From contig CAUWAG010000006.1 in the NCBI GenBank assembly GCA_963556695.1, positions 3,906,001-3,970,000 of the forward strand: 64,000 nucleotides of DNA, in the 5' to 3' direction. Below the pieces are notes generated by a model. That model was not told the DNA's origin. It worked only from the letters and a program-made list of their open reading frames with translations, and searched no databases. Each line of letters starts with the position of its first letter. Position 1 is the first letter of the stretch. Positions 1 to 11,312 of the stretch are shown in pieces. The position numbers were made by a program, and so were the translations under genes. Origin of the DNA: Anthostomella pinea. Taxonomy: Eukaryota > Ascomycota > Sordariomycetes > Xylariales > Xylariaceae.

Positions 1-47
1 GTGCCTACAAGAACCCCCACGAAACTAACACACCACCAAACGGGCAG

Positions 48-1137
48 GCCTCGGCCACATCACAGTAGCCTACATCGCCAGTCACTTCGTCAAGGACACC
101 ACGATGACCTACTTCCAGGAGCTGCTGCGCAACGACACGGAGCACTACCTGGCGGGCGTGGCGACGTGGGCCGACAGCATCCGCTACACGCGCTGGGGCC
201 GGTTTAGCAAGGACTTCCACTTCATCGACGCCAAGGACGCGCCGCCAAGCTACTGCGGTGTCGACTTCGACCGCGACTGCAAGGCCGACGGCTGCGTCGT
301 CAGCGCCATGGCCAACTACACCGCCCAGCTGCTCGACGCCGGCCTGTGGCCCTGGCGCCGCAACCAGGCCGCCAAGTTCGTCGTGCACTTCGTGGGCGAT
401 ATCCACCAGCCGCTGCACGCTGAGAACGTCGCCCAGGGCGGGAATGCAATTCACGTGAAGTGGGACTCGAGTGAGCTGAATCGTGAGTACCCGCTTTCGA
501 TGCCCTCTGCATTTGTTGCTTCGGACGTCTCTGTTTCGACGAGCCAGGATGAGAACTCCCTTTACCTAATGAGAGGCTGGCACCCTGTCTGTAAAACACG
601 CATCAAGAACGAAACTCGCCCTGTGATGTGCTTGACTGTTGACACAATACCTCAACACAGTGCACCACGTGTGGGATTCGAGCATCGCCGAGAAAATGCT
701 AGGAGGCAACCGCAGGAAGCCCTACGACGCCGCCTTCAAATGGGCCGCCAACCTCACCGAGGCGATCAAGTCCGGCAAGTACCAGGCATCCAGCAAATCT
801 TGGGCCGAGGGCATGATCCTCGATAACCCCATCGCGACATCGATGGTTTGGGCCAACGAGTCCAACTCCTACATCTGCACCCACGGTAAGATCCCCGATC
901 CCTTGTCCCCTTTTCCCTCTGTGCCAGGGAGCTTGGGGGCTGATCCGTGCATTTCGGGCAGTGCTTCCAGAAGGACCGGAGGCCATCGTGGGCGAGGAGC
1001 TTGGGGGCGAGTACTTTGAGAAGGCTGCTCCTGTCATCGAACTCCAGGTCGCTAAAGCTGGCTATCGGCTTGCGGCGTGGCTTGATCTGATTGCCGACAG
1101 ATTGTCAGGGACGACTTTACCTGTTGGTGAGCTGTAA
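48..1137 (+). CDS. S1/P1-type secreted nuclease, 5' end beyond window
   Basis: Zinc-dependent S1/P1 nuclease, a secreted enzyme that degrades single-stranded DNA and RNA. Three exons are visible: 48-482, 661-885 and 962-1137 (stop TAA 1135-1137), about 278 residues. The first exon follows a clear acceptor (branch ACTAAC near 24-29, CAG at 45-47), so the signal peptide and mature N-terminus lie outside the window. The zinc ligands of the family are all in place: His in GLGHITVA, Asp in TWADSIRY, His in FSKDFHFIDA, the HFVGDIHQPLHAE block, and NLHHVWDSSI, whose first residues are created by joining exons 1 and 2. Introns are 178 and 76 bp with GTGAGT and GTAAG donors. No disruption is seen, and the gene ends in the usual place after a helical C-terminus. 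It is probably used for nutrient scavenging outside the cell; that role is inferred from the family. Confidence 0.93.
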
Positions 1138-3903
1138 AACCAGACTTCACTTCTGGTTTCAAGGAGGATTTGTGGGATGTGAGATACCTGTATCCTGATA
1201 TGACTGATCGGTGCTATTTCTTGAGCATGGTCGATGCCTCTTCCCGAAGGATGTTTCTGGTTGAGTTGGCTACCGAGTCTCCTCGAATCTGGATCGCCGT
1301 TACATCGCTTTGAGAGTGAGATATATGGGTCTCTATACTCTAAACCTTGTAGCGGTTGTTTACGGATTGCGTGACACCTGGAAGGCAAGAGTGCGAGAAA
1401 TCCTCCATCGTCTTTTGAGGTTGTGTCGAATGGGTCGCAGGGGCTGGTGCCGAGGCCTTATCTGGCACAGCAAGGATGAGATGGATTGAAGTTTGCATGC
1501 AGGCTTCCGGACGAGGTACAGCAGATGTTGGCTGAACCGATTCCTTTATATCAGACGACATAACCAAGCAAATTGTGGTTCGGGCATACCGGCAGCGTGG
1601 ATGTGGTGAAGCGTTTGGTAACGAACATGATGGCATTTTCGAGAATTTCACTTGGTCCTGTTGGCTCGTTAGTTCGTTCTGTCATGTCATGTGAGGTGGG
1701 AGGCCGGGAGACTCGATTTTTGCCAACAAGCATGGTTGATCGGTTCGTCCGCAGGTACTAACTAGCGATGTCGAGGTGTGCTTTGAGAAGGTTCTCATCA
1801 GCTGGACGTGGACAGCACGCCGGCACGTGACTACCTCGATCTGGCACCAGGGGGTGTCAAGTTTCACAGTCGCAGTCCTGGGACGTGCTTCAAAGTCGCC
1901 GACCAAGATTGGTCCAGAGGTTCAACACTGCCGTCTCCGAGACTGTCTGGCTCGAATACTTGCGATCAATGGGGAAGGGCTTAAGCCCTGAAGGATGTGA
2001 TCATCCAAAGACACAGCGGTACCTCTGCGGCCGAACACTGCTGATGTGGATGACTTCAAAGGGTGGGTTCATAGAGCACAAGAGCGAAGAGGCTCTCATT
2101 CGATCGCTTTTGGTCGTCGTAGTTTCTCGCCGTGATTTTGCAGCTGAGAAACAATCCCGAGTTTGATAGGTGTCCCGGAAACAAGAATCCTCCGCGTTGG
2201 GACCGGCCCGGCTGACAGAACCGAAGGATATGTTCGTATTGCGCACTGACGCCAAATATCATCCCTTGGCGAAACACTTGGCCTCAAACACGACGGACTT
2301 CATCCCATCACGCATCGAGAACATTTCTGAGAAGCCCGAGCTTTGGTCGTGATAGACAGTGCCTGCTCCTCGCTGCGAGGGACCAGGGTCAGATCAAAGA
2401 ATCGGCAAGGCCTGCAAGTGGTAGCCTAGATGTTGCTCGCATGGGTCGGGAGGCTGAAGGAAGCAACTGCGGTGTGGTGGGATGTAAATTGGCAGTCGAG
2501 TTTCAGACCTCAATGTGGTTTTTGGCGAGTTGGTTGGTATGGTGGTAAGGTAGGATTGCTTGACTTATTCGGCCATAGCGCAGACCTCTGCATCAAGACC
2601 CTGGCTGATTGAAAGGTAGGCGAGCAATATACTCGGATGAGATTGCCGACAGCATATTTCCATGGCAAAGCCGAGGGGAGAGAGGCTGAGAAGGAGAACA
2701 CTTGACCTGTCTCGGACGCTCAGCTTTGAGTCTTCCGGAGTGAATTGCAAGGGGCCATTTCCTATCACGGAGGGAGGTAGGGGTAGTCTACTCAGCAAGG
2801 TTCACGATCCTCCTCTAATCGCTTTTTGATACTTGGATTTCACACTCAACGAGGGGGAGGTTCCAAGGTCGAGGTTAACGCACGGCCACCAGATGCTGGC
2901 ATGGTAGTATGCGGCCGCGTGAGACTTCAGATGAAAGCTGTCTGTCTCCGGGGGTCCATGGTCCACCGGTAGTGTCAAACGAGGGCCGGTTGCAATCACA
3001 AAGAGGACTGCTGGACATTCTTCGTTTGCCTTGTAGACTAGGCACTGGGTCCCTGTCAGCAACCCCAACTTTATGAGATGGAAGTCGGTAAGCGCAGACT
3101 CGCAGAGTGGCTTTCGTGAGCGCGTGCGTGACAACCCGATCTGTGACGGGGGTACCTTGCATCTTGTTTCTGCAGCCACGACGTCTCATCGACGTCGAAG
3201 TGGGTTCCAGGTGCAAGGCTCATGGGCACCCCAAACGATTGACGGGTTTGAGAATTCTGCTCTTGTCGCCATCATACCGGCGCATCTCCGGTCAGTGATG
3301 GCCCCCATGGATGATTCCAAAGCATCCACGGCGTCCACAGCGCGTTTAAGCTTGTTTAAACGAGCCAACTGCGGACCTAGAAGGGCAAGGGAGTGCAGAT
3401 CCGATGTTTGGACAATGACGATACACGCAGGCGCAGGCGATCATAAGCCGGATATTTCAGACGATAGAGGCGAGTGTTTCCCTCGTTGTCCAAACATGGC
3501 TCCAACCCCAGGTTGCCAAGCAGAGACGTTGACAAATCTTGAGGGTAGGCCTCTATCGTCGGCGGGCAATGCGCGGCTTCACGGCGCTCACTTGAGACGA
3601 TGTAGACCTGTGTCTACAATCTTGCCTACGTGACATGACAGATCCGCGAGGCGCGACAGCCAGGCGCCTGGTGCTGGCTGGTAAGGTATTGGATGGCAGA
3701 GGCGGGACAGCGCCCAGCCTCTGACCGGCTGCTGAGCTTCCCAGAGACCGGCTCCGCCTTGATAGGTAGATCCTTGTGATAGAGTCCTGGACAATGAGAA
3801 TCAACCATCAGAGATCGCTAGAGCGCCAAGCCAGTGGACTGCAGCGTCCTCGGGGCGTGGATGTGGGCATCTGGGGTAAAGGCAGACTGTGTAGAATATG
3901 AAA

Positions 3904-3931
3904 TGTAGAATGTAGAATGTAGAATGTAGAA
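3904..3931. repeat. microsatellite, 7-bp unit x4
   Basis: Four perfect tandem copies of TGTAGAA, preceded by a degenerate copy (GTAGAATATGAAA). It is non-coding and lies between the nuclease and the secreted-protein gene. Length variation between strains would be expected. Confidence 0.9.
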
Positions 3932-5176
3932 TTGATGGATGCGCTCAGATGCGCGCTTAAGCGACCAAGCCGTTTCGCCTCAGAAGTGGCCTGGGGTCGA
4001 GACTGCTTGTGCCTGATCTTCCGAACAACGCCGGCCTCTAATTGGGCGATCTGGCTGATAGTGGGTGCTCACAGGGGTGTCACAGGGGGTCCAGTTGCAC
4101 TTGCGACGTGCTGAGCCGCAAGCCCAGCGACCCGATGAAGCATCCGAACCCCCCTGCCTGAACCCTGCCCTATACCCGTGCCCCGTGCCCCGCCCTCTAC
4201 TATCAACTCTCTCTCGCCTCTGCCAGAGTCGACATGTTCGGACGTTTACAGTAGTGCGCACTGCTGGATGTCATCCACGATGTCACCATGGCCTGTCAGT
4301 GAGGTATGTGTGTCGAGGCTATGACCAGGTATCGCACGTCAGGCTTGAACCTCTGACGTCGGCTACTGTCATCCCCCTTCGAACGCGATACTCTTCCATA
4401 CAGCTGACCCCGTGGCGTTTCCACGTACGCGCTCTGTCACCACTGCAATCGACGGCCAACGACGTGGCTGAAGGCATGGTACAGCCCTCGACCTGCACTG
4501 AGTATGTGCTCTGTCCAGCTCCGCTGCGATACCCATCATACATACCGTCCCTGGCCGGGTCAAGCGATACGAGCGCACTCACACGTACATAGCTCTATCA
4601 CATACATGTACACTCGATATCATATCCGGTGTAGATATGTTGGTACGGGTCCGTATCAAGTGGCGTCCCTGCAGGAGCACAGAATATACAGGATACCTGC
4701 CACCATCTGAATAACCAGGCCAGCCCAAAGCTGGCCCGGCCTCCTGCACTCCGAGGGATCCAATGGCAGCCGTCCAGCTGCCGTCACGACCCCGACATAT
4801 GCTGAACAGGGGTCGTTTAAGCTTTGTCTGCCCATGTCGACTCTGATGCAACTGGGGTGAGGTACAGGAGTGCAGGCTGGTAGGCCAAGGCAGCTCGAGC
4901 CTCAAGATATTCTTCCCGTCCTACCCGTCTACCCACCCCATGTCGCCTCCTGCTTCCACCTTTCACCCATGCCCGGGTCCCATGCTCAACATCATCTCTT
5001 CTGAGCCTTCCCTCCCCCCTTCGTCGGTGTTAGTGTTTTGAGACTGTGGATACGGCTCCTGTGTCCATGGCTCAGACAAGGGATCATGATGTAGTGCCCG
5101 TTGCGGAACATTCTGCTTCCTCCCATTTCTCACGCACCAGCCGTCCGAGAAGCCCGGGGTCCCTGTCTCTGACGGT

Positions 5177-5183
5177 TATATAA
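5177..5183 (+). promoter_or_regulatory. TATA box and CT-rich leader of the secreted-protein gene
   Basis: TATATAA lies 294-300 bp upstream of the ATG at 5477. It is followed by strongly pyrimidine-rich sequence from about 5201 to 5290, an arrangement common in highly expressed fungal genes. Transcription start is expected within or just before the CT tract, giving a leader of roughly 200-250 nt. The assignment rests on position and composition only. Confidence 0.55.
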
Positions 5184-5476
5184 GTCAAAAGTCTTGGCTC
5201 TCTGTTTTGTCTTGTCTCCTCTTCTCTACAAGCCTCTCTTCATATTCCAGAGTCTCCGTCGAGTTTTCTCATTCTTTTCCATCTTCGCGCTGGTAGTGTG
5301 TCTTATAATTCATTCGTTCCTTCTTTCGACAGCCCACTTCACTTCACTGCATCGTCTGTGACACATTCCTTTCAACTATTCGAAATCGGTCTGGAACCTT
5401 TTTTGCAACGTATCACATTCAATTCTCGCCTTGACGACCTACCTACCCGACCGATACCCAGTCCAAATCAGTAATC

Positions 5477-7114
5477 ATGCTCACCAAGAACCTTCTCATC
5501 GGCCTTGTCAGCCTCGTGGCTGTCGCCGAGGCTTCTGCCATCCACCGACCCTTTGACCACATCATGAGCCGACGCGCCGTGCGATCTCTCCAGGGTCTCC
5601 AGCCTCGTCAGTTCGGCAAAGGCAACAAGGGAGGCAACCAGGGAGGCAACCAGGGAAACAGTGAGTGGCTGATGGCTGCGGCTTCGTGATGATCAGCAAT
5701 TGCGTGCTGACAATATATGTCCCAGACCAAGCCCAAAACAGTGGCGGCAACAACAGTCAGTCTATTCCGCGCTCTTCCTGCTCGTGAGCATGTAGCGCTC
5801 TAACACATGATGATAGACAACGGCGGCAATGCTGCTGCTGCATCACTCACCCTGGATTCGAATGCTCTTCAAACCGGCTCTGCATCAAATGGTAACCCTA
5901 ACACGACTGCTGGCGAATCAGCATCCAAAACGTGAGCAATGGCATCCCAACTCAGTCATGGATGGTAACTGACAGCACCCAGTGACAACGCCAACTTCAT
6001 CAACTTCTGTTCCGGCCTGATCCTCACAAACGGTCTGCAACAACAGGGAGGATCATGTAACGGTATCCGTACGTACATATCTGTCGGCTTGCTGGGCCGT
6101 GATGAGTACTGACTCGAATTCAGCCATGGGTAACATTCCTTCCACCGAGAACATGGTGTCGAGTGTCCTGGTCAACCCGCAAAACAACGACAATGTCGCC
6201 GCCAACCAAGACTTCGACATCCAAGTGCAGGTCGCCAACTTCGCTCCCGGTACCTTCACCAACGCCGAAAACACCTACTACTCAGCGCCGCAGGACTTGA
6301 ATGCCCAGGGCCAGATCATCGGCCATACGCACGTCTCGGTGCAGGATACCGGCAACGACCTGAACCCCACGCAACCTCTGGATGCTAAGCAATTCGCCTT
6401 CTTCAAGGGTATCAACGATGCCGGAAACGGCAAGGGACTGCTTTCCGCAACCGTTACTGGTGGTCTGCCCGCTGGTAACTACCGTGTCTGCACCATGACC
6501 TCCTCGGCCAACCACCAGCCCGTCCTCATGCCCGTCGCCCAACGTGGTCCCCAGGATGACTGCGTCCGATTCACTGTTGGTGGCGCTGCCGCCAACAATG
6601 GCCAGAACAATGGTGGTAAGTCGAGTTCGGCCCAACACATCCGCATGACAGGTTCTAAGGGAGCTATAGGCAATGGTGGAAACAACAGTGGGAATAACAG
6701 CAATAATGGCAATAACAACAATGCTAACAGCGCCTCGCAGGCAAAGGCAACTAGTGGATCCCTTGGCGGCGCCCTCCCGCAGGTCACCGACTCGGGAGAC
6801 AGTGACAGGCCGTTCTCGGTTGCAGGTGAGCGCCGTGCCAGCACAGGCAATCCCACTCGGTATGCGAAGGATCAACTTGCTAACCTCTGCGGTGTCCGAC
6901 AGGGAACACCTTCACCAGCAAACAAACGGCCGACCTGAGGGCGTGCGACGTGAGTAGAGAATCGCACACTCCCTGTCTGCTGAGTAGCCGAGACTGACGT
7001 TCATTCCCACAGATCCAAAACAATGCCTGCTTCAATGCGGCGAATGCCGGGGGAGCCAGTTTCTCGACCAGCGACTGCACCAGCCAACAACAAGCCTGCC
7101 AAGCTGCGGCCTAA
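5477..7114 (+). CDS. secreted Asn/Gly-rich protein of a conserved fungal family, function unknown
   Basis: Eight exons (5477-5660, 5726-5755, 5817-5931, 5983-6068, 6124-6615, 6670-6825, 6903-6949, 7013-7114) join in frame to 403 residues. All junctions use GT..AG, and seven short introns (51-77 bp) are inferred. The start (AATCATGCT) opens a signal peptide, MLTKNLLIGLVSLVAVAEA. A Gly/Asn-rich linker follows (GKGNKGGNQGGNQGN), then the core domain starting NFINFCSGLILTNG, with NGIPMGNIPST, GTFTNAENTYYSAPQ, IGHTHVSVQD, FAFFKGINDAGNG, LPAGNYRVCTM and NHQPVLMPVAQRGPQDDC. After a second Asn/Gly spacer the C-terminus carries several Cys residues. I know this core as a recurrent predicted extracellular protein of ascomycetes without an established biochemical role. 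The TATA box and CT-rich leader suggest strong expression. A cell-wall or matrix role is only an inference. Confidence 0.9.
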
Positions 7115-8931
7115 TAGCTGTGGGCTGTGGGGAGGATAGTTCGGAGCTGCGCACCCCCTGGAAATACCCTCATAGAGCTAGGATGGCGCATGGTTTTCTT
7201 TTCCCTTTTGGTCGGTCATGTCACAGTTTCTTGTTGCCGTTGTTCCTGTTGTTGTCGCGAGTGTGTTCGCTTGTTGGTTTCTAGTTGTATGTGCGCGGTG
7301 TGTGGTTTTACGACGGGACGGTCATTTTGGGTCACGGCTGGTGTGGCTTCCAAACTAGAGGGCCCGGGACATGACCTCTGGATGGCGGGCGGGCGCAGGG
7401 CGACTGACTATATTTAATGATCTTGTGGGCACCAAAACCTCTATCTCACTCTTCGTCGTCGCCGTCGTCCTGCATATGATATAGAGAGGGTTTTGGTTGT
7501 ATTTTCATCTTATTTCTTTTCGCGTGGTTTAAAGTGGGCTTTGTCTACAACTATATAGCTGGGATAGGGACAAGAATGAGAAGACACACTATGGCAAGAA
7601 TTTCCTGGACTTTTGACTTGCAACGGTGACTCGGAGCGCTATTCGCTTTGGCGGACGTTCTGGCATGAGTGGAGATCCATCACTCATAGCAGCGACGAGA
7701 AATCCGTTGGGAAATGAAAGTAGAGGAACAGGCCTCGCTGAGAGGACTCCGTCAACCAGCACCGACCACTACCTACCTACTTCGTCGGGCCAGCAGCCTC
7801 GACCGCCTCTCCCACCCGACTCAACCAACCACCATAGGATAGAGGCAGCCAGCCCACCAACCCAGCAACCAACCAAGTCCAATGATCACTGCCCGCACAC
7901 ACACGCACACAGACCTCTTCCAGATTTTCAGGTCTCATTCCCATCCGATCTCCTTCCATTCCTTCCATCCCCTTCCAGTTCCAACATAGCATAGCACAGC
8001 AGAGCCAGCCGGTAAGCCCCTCTGGAGTGTGTCTGGAACAGGAACCACGCCCTCCCAACGTCTCGGCCGCGTCTCAGATTGTAGATCCCTGCAGGTGGGC
8101 TTGGCGGATAAGTACCTATGCTGCGGTGTGGGCTGTGTGGTGTGGTTCGGCTCCAGCCTCTCGCGCTGTTGTGCCGTTTCTATGCAGCCTCTAGTTTGCC
8201 GAATTCCGAGGATGCTGCGCTTACTGGACTACACGTCGACCCCTGAAATAATGTACCATGGGGCCAATCTCGACAGGAGGCCTTGCCAAGTACCAGTATA
8301 AAAGAATTGACACTCCCCCAACCGAGAAAATATTCAGATTCTTTCTTATTAAAACAAAAAGTCGGCGTGTTTTATTATGTCAAGAGATACGATGCTAATG
8401 CCTTGTCGGTAACCAGCCCTACGATACTTTATTTCAGGGGTTGACCTGTACATGACTTGGCTTTGTGGCGGAGATAGATGTGGGTTGCTGCTCTGCACTT
8501 TCCACCGTGTCACTGGCCCTGTGGCATGCTACTTCTGGACCCGAACAGACGACGGGAATAGCTGAGATATGAACTGAGTAATTACTCAGTTTTTGATCAC
8601 AGCGACTGGTTGGCATGTCGTATAGCTATAGCCATAATGCATAGCATAGCATATAGCGGCCAATCCTGGTTCTCGACCTTGACACTCTAGCTCTTCGTGA
8701 TGTCGAGCGTGGGTAGGTGGTCCTGGGAAGGGGGAAGGAAGCCTCTTCGACTCTTTACCTCACCCCTTCACTTTGTCTTCGCAGAGCGCGTTGTAGATTA
8801 AAAATCGTCCAGAGATTTGAACTGAGCGCCCATTTTCTTCCTCGCGTACGTAGTATGATGGAAAGAGTCCGCGCCTCGGGCCTCCATCCTCCAGCGTAAG
8901 CTAAAGTCTCCAAGGACGACTGGCTGCATTA

Positions 8932-9147
8932 CAGATGTCGGGGATGGCAAATGTTAGCGACTCCATATGATGGGTCCGTACTTCGCCTGCTAGATATGCG
9001 CAAAATATACTTGGTGATCGACGAAATCTCAGAGTACTGTAGAGCTGATCACTTCCCATTATGCTATAGCGTACACAATACCATCACATACGGACCCAGA
9101 GCCCCCTGGTATATGTAGACGCTAACATTTGCCATCCCCGATATCTG
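8932..9147. mobile_element. MITE with 28-bp terminal inverted repeats and TA target duplication
   Basis: The left end 8932-8959 starts CAGATGTCGGGGATGG, and the right end 9120-9147 is its reverse complement with one mismatch over 28 bp (G versus A at position 7). The dinucleotide TA flanks both ends (8930-8931 and 9148-9149). The pairing continues inside the element (GGGTCCGTA near 8971, TACGGACCC near 9089), so transcripts could fold into a long hairpin. At 216 bp it has no coding capacity. TA target sites and size point to a non-autonomous Tc1/mariner-type (pogo/Fot1-like) element. The near-identity of the two ends suggests a fairly recent insertion. The ends differ from those of the pogo element at 20.4 kb, so a different autonomous partner would be needed. 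Confidence 0.85.
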
Positions 9148-9231
9148 TATGTGGCTTGACTCAATACGAAGAAAAAGGGGGAATTCGGGTGGGCAGGGCC
9201 AAAAACAGAAAGGATAATGTTTCAGCTGCTA

Positions 9232-9320
9232 GGGCTAGGGGAATCGAACCGCTATGCCTAAAGGTATAGAATAAGAATACTCCGCTATTCGCTAGGCCGT
9301 ACCAACCCGGCTACTAGAAG
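9232..9320 (-). pseudogene. tRNA-like sequence with A and B boxes, probably tRNA pseudogene or SINE head
   Basis: On the minus strand an A-box-like TAGCCGGGTTGG (9302-9313) is followed 63 nt later by a perfect B box GGTTCGATTCC (9240-9250). A four-pair D stem (GCCG/CGGC) and a GAATA/TATTC stem can be drawn. A short T-run lies downstream (complement of 9201-9205). However, the acceptor stem does not pair, the T stem has a mismatch and the anticodon loop lacks U33. It is therefore more likely a decayed tRNA or a tRNA-derived element than a working tRNA gene. Confidence 0.45.
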
Positions 9321-11312
9321 AACCTGATAAACTCGTATATATATCCTGTACCGTTATGGGTGGAAAAGGTGGCTTGGTTTTAAGCTTTTCGATGTGGCTG
9401 GTTGAAGAAACTTTACCTAGAGTAAGTTGAGTGGCCCCGTGTGGGTTAGTTTGACTCATTATGAATGAGTAGATGCGGAGGCTTCTCCACGATAAGAGAC
9501 TCTCGGACCTTCTATTCTGCGTTGTGTTTCCCATCACTTGGGACGTAGAACGTATTACGCCGTTCCCGCCTATCGAAATGTCGGCGGTGGGACATGCAGA
9601 CCACCATTAAGTTAGGAGGGCAAGCCAGAAAATCGACAATTCTGAGGGAATGAGGGTGGGTTTACGTCTTATGGAGAGCTACTTCTTACCAGGAAGACTC
9701 GAACAGGTCTTGTCTCTATCATTTCTCGAGGTTTGACTTATTAGGCGGTTATCGTGCTTACCTCTTGCCCCTATTTCGTGCCTTCGGCAGTTCCGGGAAA
9801 TGGGCTGTTGTTAAACCTGAGGGCGAGGGACTCCTGAGCACCTGAACCAGCGCAAACACACGAGTGTGAGGTAGTCAAGCCAAGAACTGAATTCCTGGCG
9901 AGCCGTACACGATACATCGGTACAAACCTCATCCGCCCAGCCAAGCATAGCAACTAAGACTTATGAGGAGGGGGACAACCTCAACATGCATACTGCTGGG
10001 CCCAGACAGCAATATTAGACCAGGCCCAACAAGCCGGACATCGACGAGTTCATTACTTCGAAGTAGAAACCACCCCGTGGAAAGACGAACACCGAGAGAC
10101 AAACACCACCACGGAGAGCACGAACGCCGGCCCGAATGTCATCAATCAAGCAGCCCCCAAACCAATCATACCCCCTTTTATCTCGCGTCTACACCAACGC
10201 CCATCATCCTTTGATGATGATCCCGTGCGGGGCAGACTCATCAGTCATCATGCCTCTCCGCCCCATGATCGTAACATCCAGCTACAGTTGTGTGATTGAC
10301 AGGCACGATAGCCATGATCTACCCACGAGCAGAGACAACAAACCAGCCCGCGGCCAGAAATCCCCGATAACTACAGCCCTTCTTACCTTGACTACCTCAC
10401 CTTACTATGGCACGTAATGGCGTGAGCGACGCTGGTAATCACGCCAGGCGTAAAGGCCGTGTGACGAACCAAAGTGATTGATAGTTACTTGCCTTGCCTG
10501 ATCTTATTGCACTCGCGTAGTATTCTTCTCTGCACGCTCCTTGTCCGCATGCGGTATTCAGTCACAACCAGAAATCTACAACACACAGTATCACTGCCTC
10601 GGGTCCGAAGACGGTTCGCTATGACATGTTCATTCCTCATCGTAAGTACTACTACATCACCCGCCACTCATGTCATTTCATCCCAAAGCCAGAGAGATAC
10701 ATGTGGGCGAAGGTGAAAAGGCCATTACGGTTCTTCCATCATTGGTCCTTAGCGTTCCTCGAGTGAATTGCTGAGACATTGTAGTGCTCCCATCTGATTG
10801 TACATTAACATAAGACAGAAAAGTCCAGAGACTTAGCCCCCCATCGGCACATCTTCCCCCCATGGAAAAGTCGAACCTCGAAATGTGCATATCGTACGAC
10901 AGGCGCCCTAACCCGGTGAACACCCTAGAGCATCGCATCCGGTCGTGGTGGAAAGATGCCGCCGCATCTCGACAAAGCGTGAGGGTACACATTTGATTCC
11001 GTCCTAAACCCGAACAGGAAAGAATAAAACAAAAAAAGGTGAGAACGTCGTGAAATTCGAGGGTGAATCAAATCAGCATGCCGTCTCGAAATGGTCGCTC
11101 AGAGCAGTATTAAGCGATAGAATAGAACGATCCGCCAAAAATCGGCAAGGAGTAAATGTGCAATGCTGCAAATGAACACTGGTTATGCAGCTGCACAGCC
11201 CAATATACAAGGGGTATCCTTGGGTCCTGCTATTGAGGACAATATGAGTGTATGTGGTGAAGAAGAGGGTGACGCTCTCGTCACACTGAAAAGGGGTTCG
11301 GTTGCTGGACAC

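Larger units (their letters stand above)
1138..5476. other. intergenic, no gene recognised
   Basis: This 4.3-kb stretch has ordinary base composition. Open frames of up to about 186 codons exist (for example 3073-3633 and 4065-4592), but none shows family motifs, sensible composition or splice-linked partners. The last 300 bases before 5477 look like a promoter and leader: a TATA box, then CT-rich tracts. A small 7-bp repeat lies at 3904-3931. Nothing else is supported. Confidence 0.6.
7115..11312. other. intergenic, holds a MITE and a tRNA-like element
   Basis: No protein gene is recognised in these 4.2 kb. The first 400 bases are probably the 3' UTR and terminator of the upstream gene (T-rich, TATATTTAA near 7410). 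The only structured sequences seen are the inverted-repeat element at 8932-9147 and the tRNA-like sequence at 9232-9320. Other open frames, such as 7626-7994, are low-complexity Ser/Pro/His reading frames without motifs. Confidence 0.55.

Noticed and set aside
3073..3633. 186-codon plus-strand frame
   Set aside because: No motif, no conserved composition, no splice partners; plausible by chance at this length and base composition.
4065..4592. 175-codon plus-strand frame
   Set aside because: Same reasons; overlaps similar-length antisense frames, typical of non-coding DNA.
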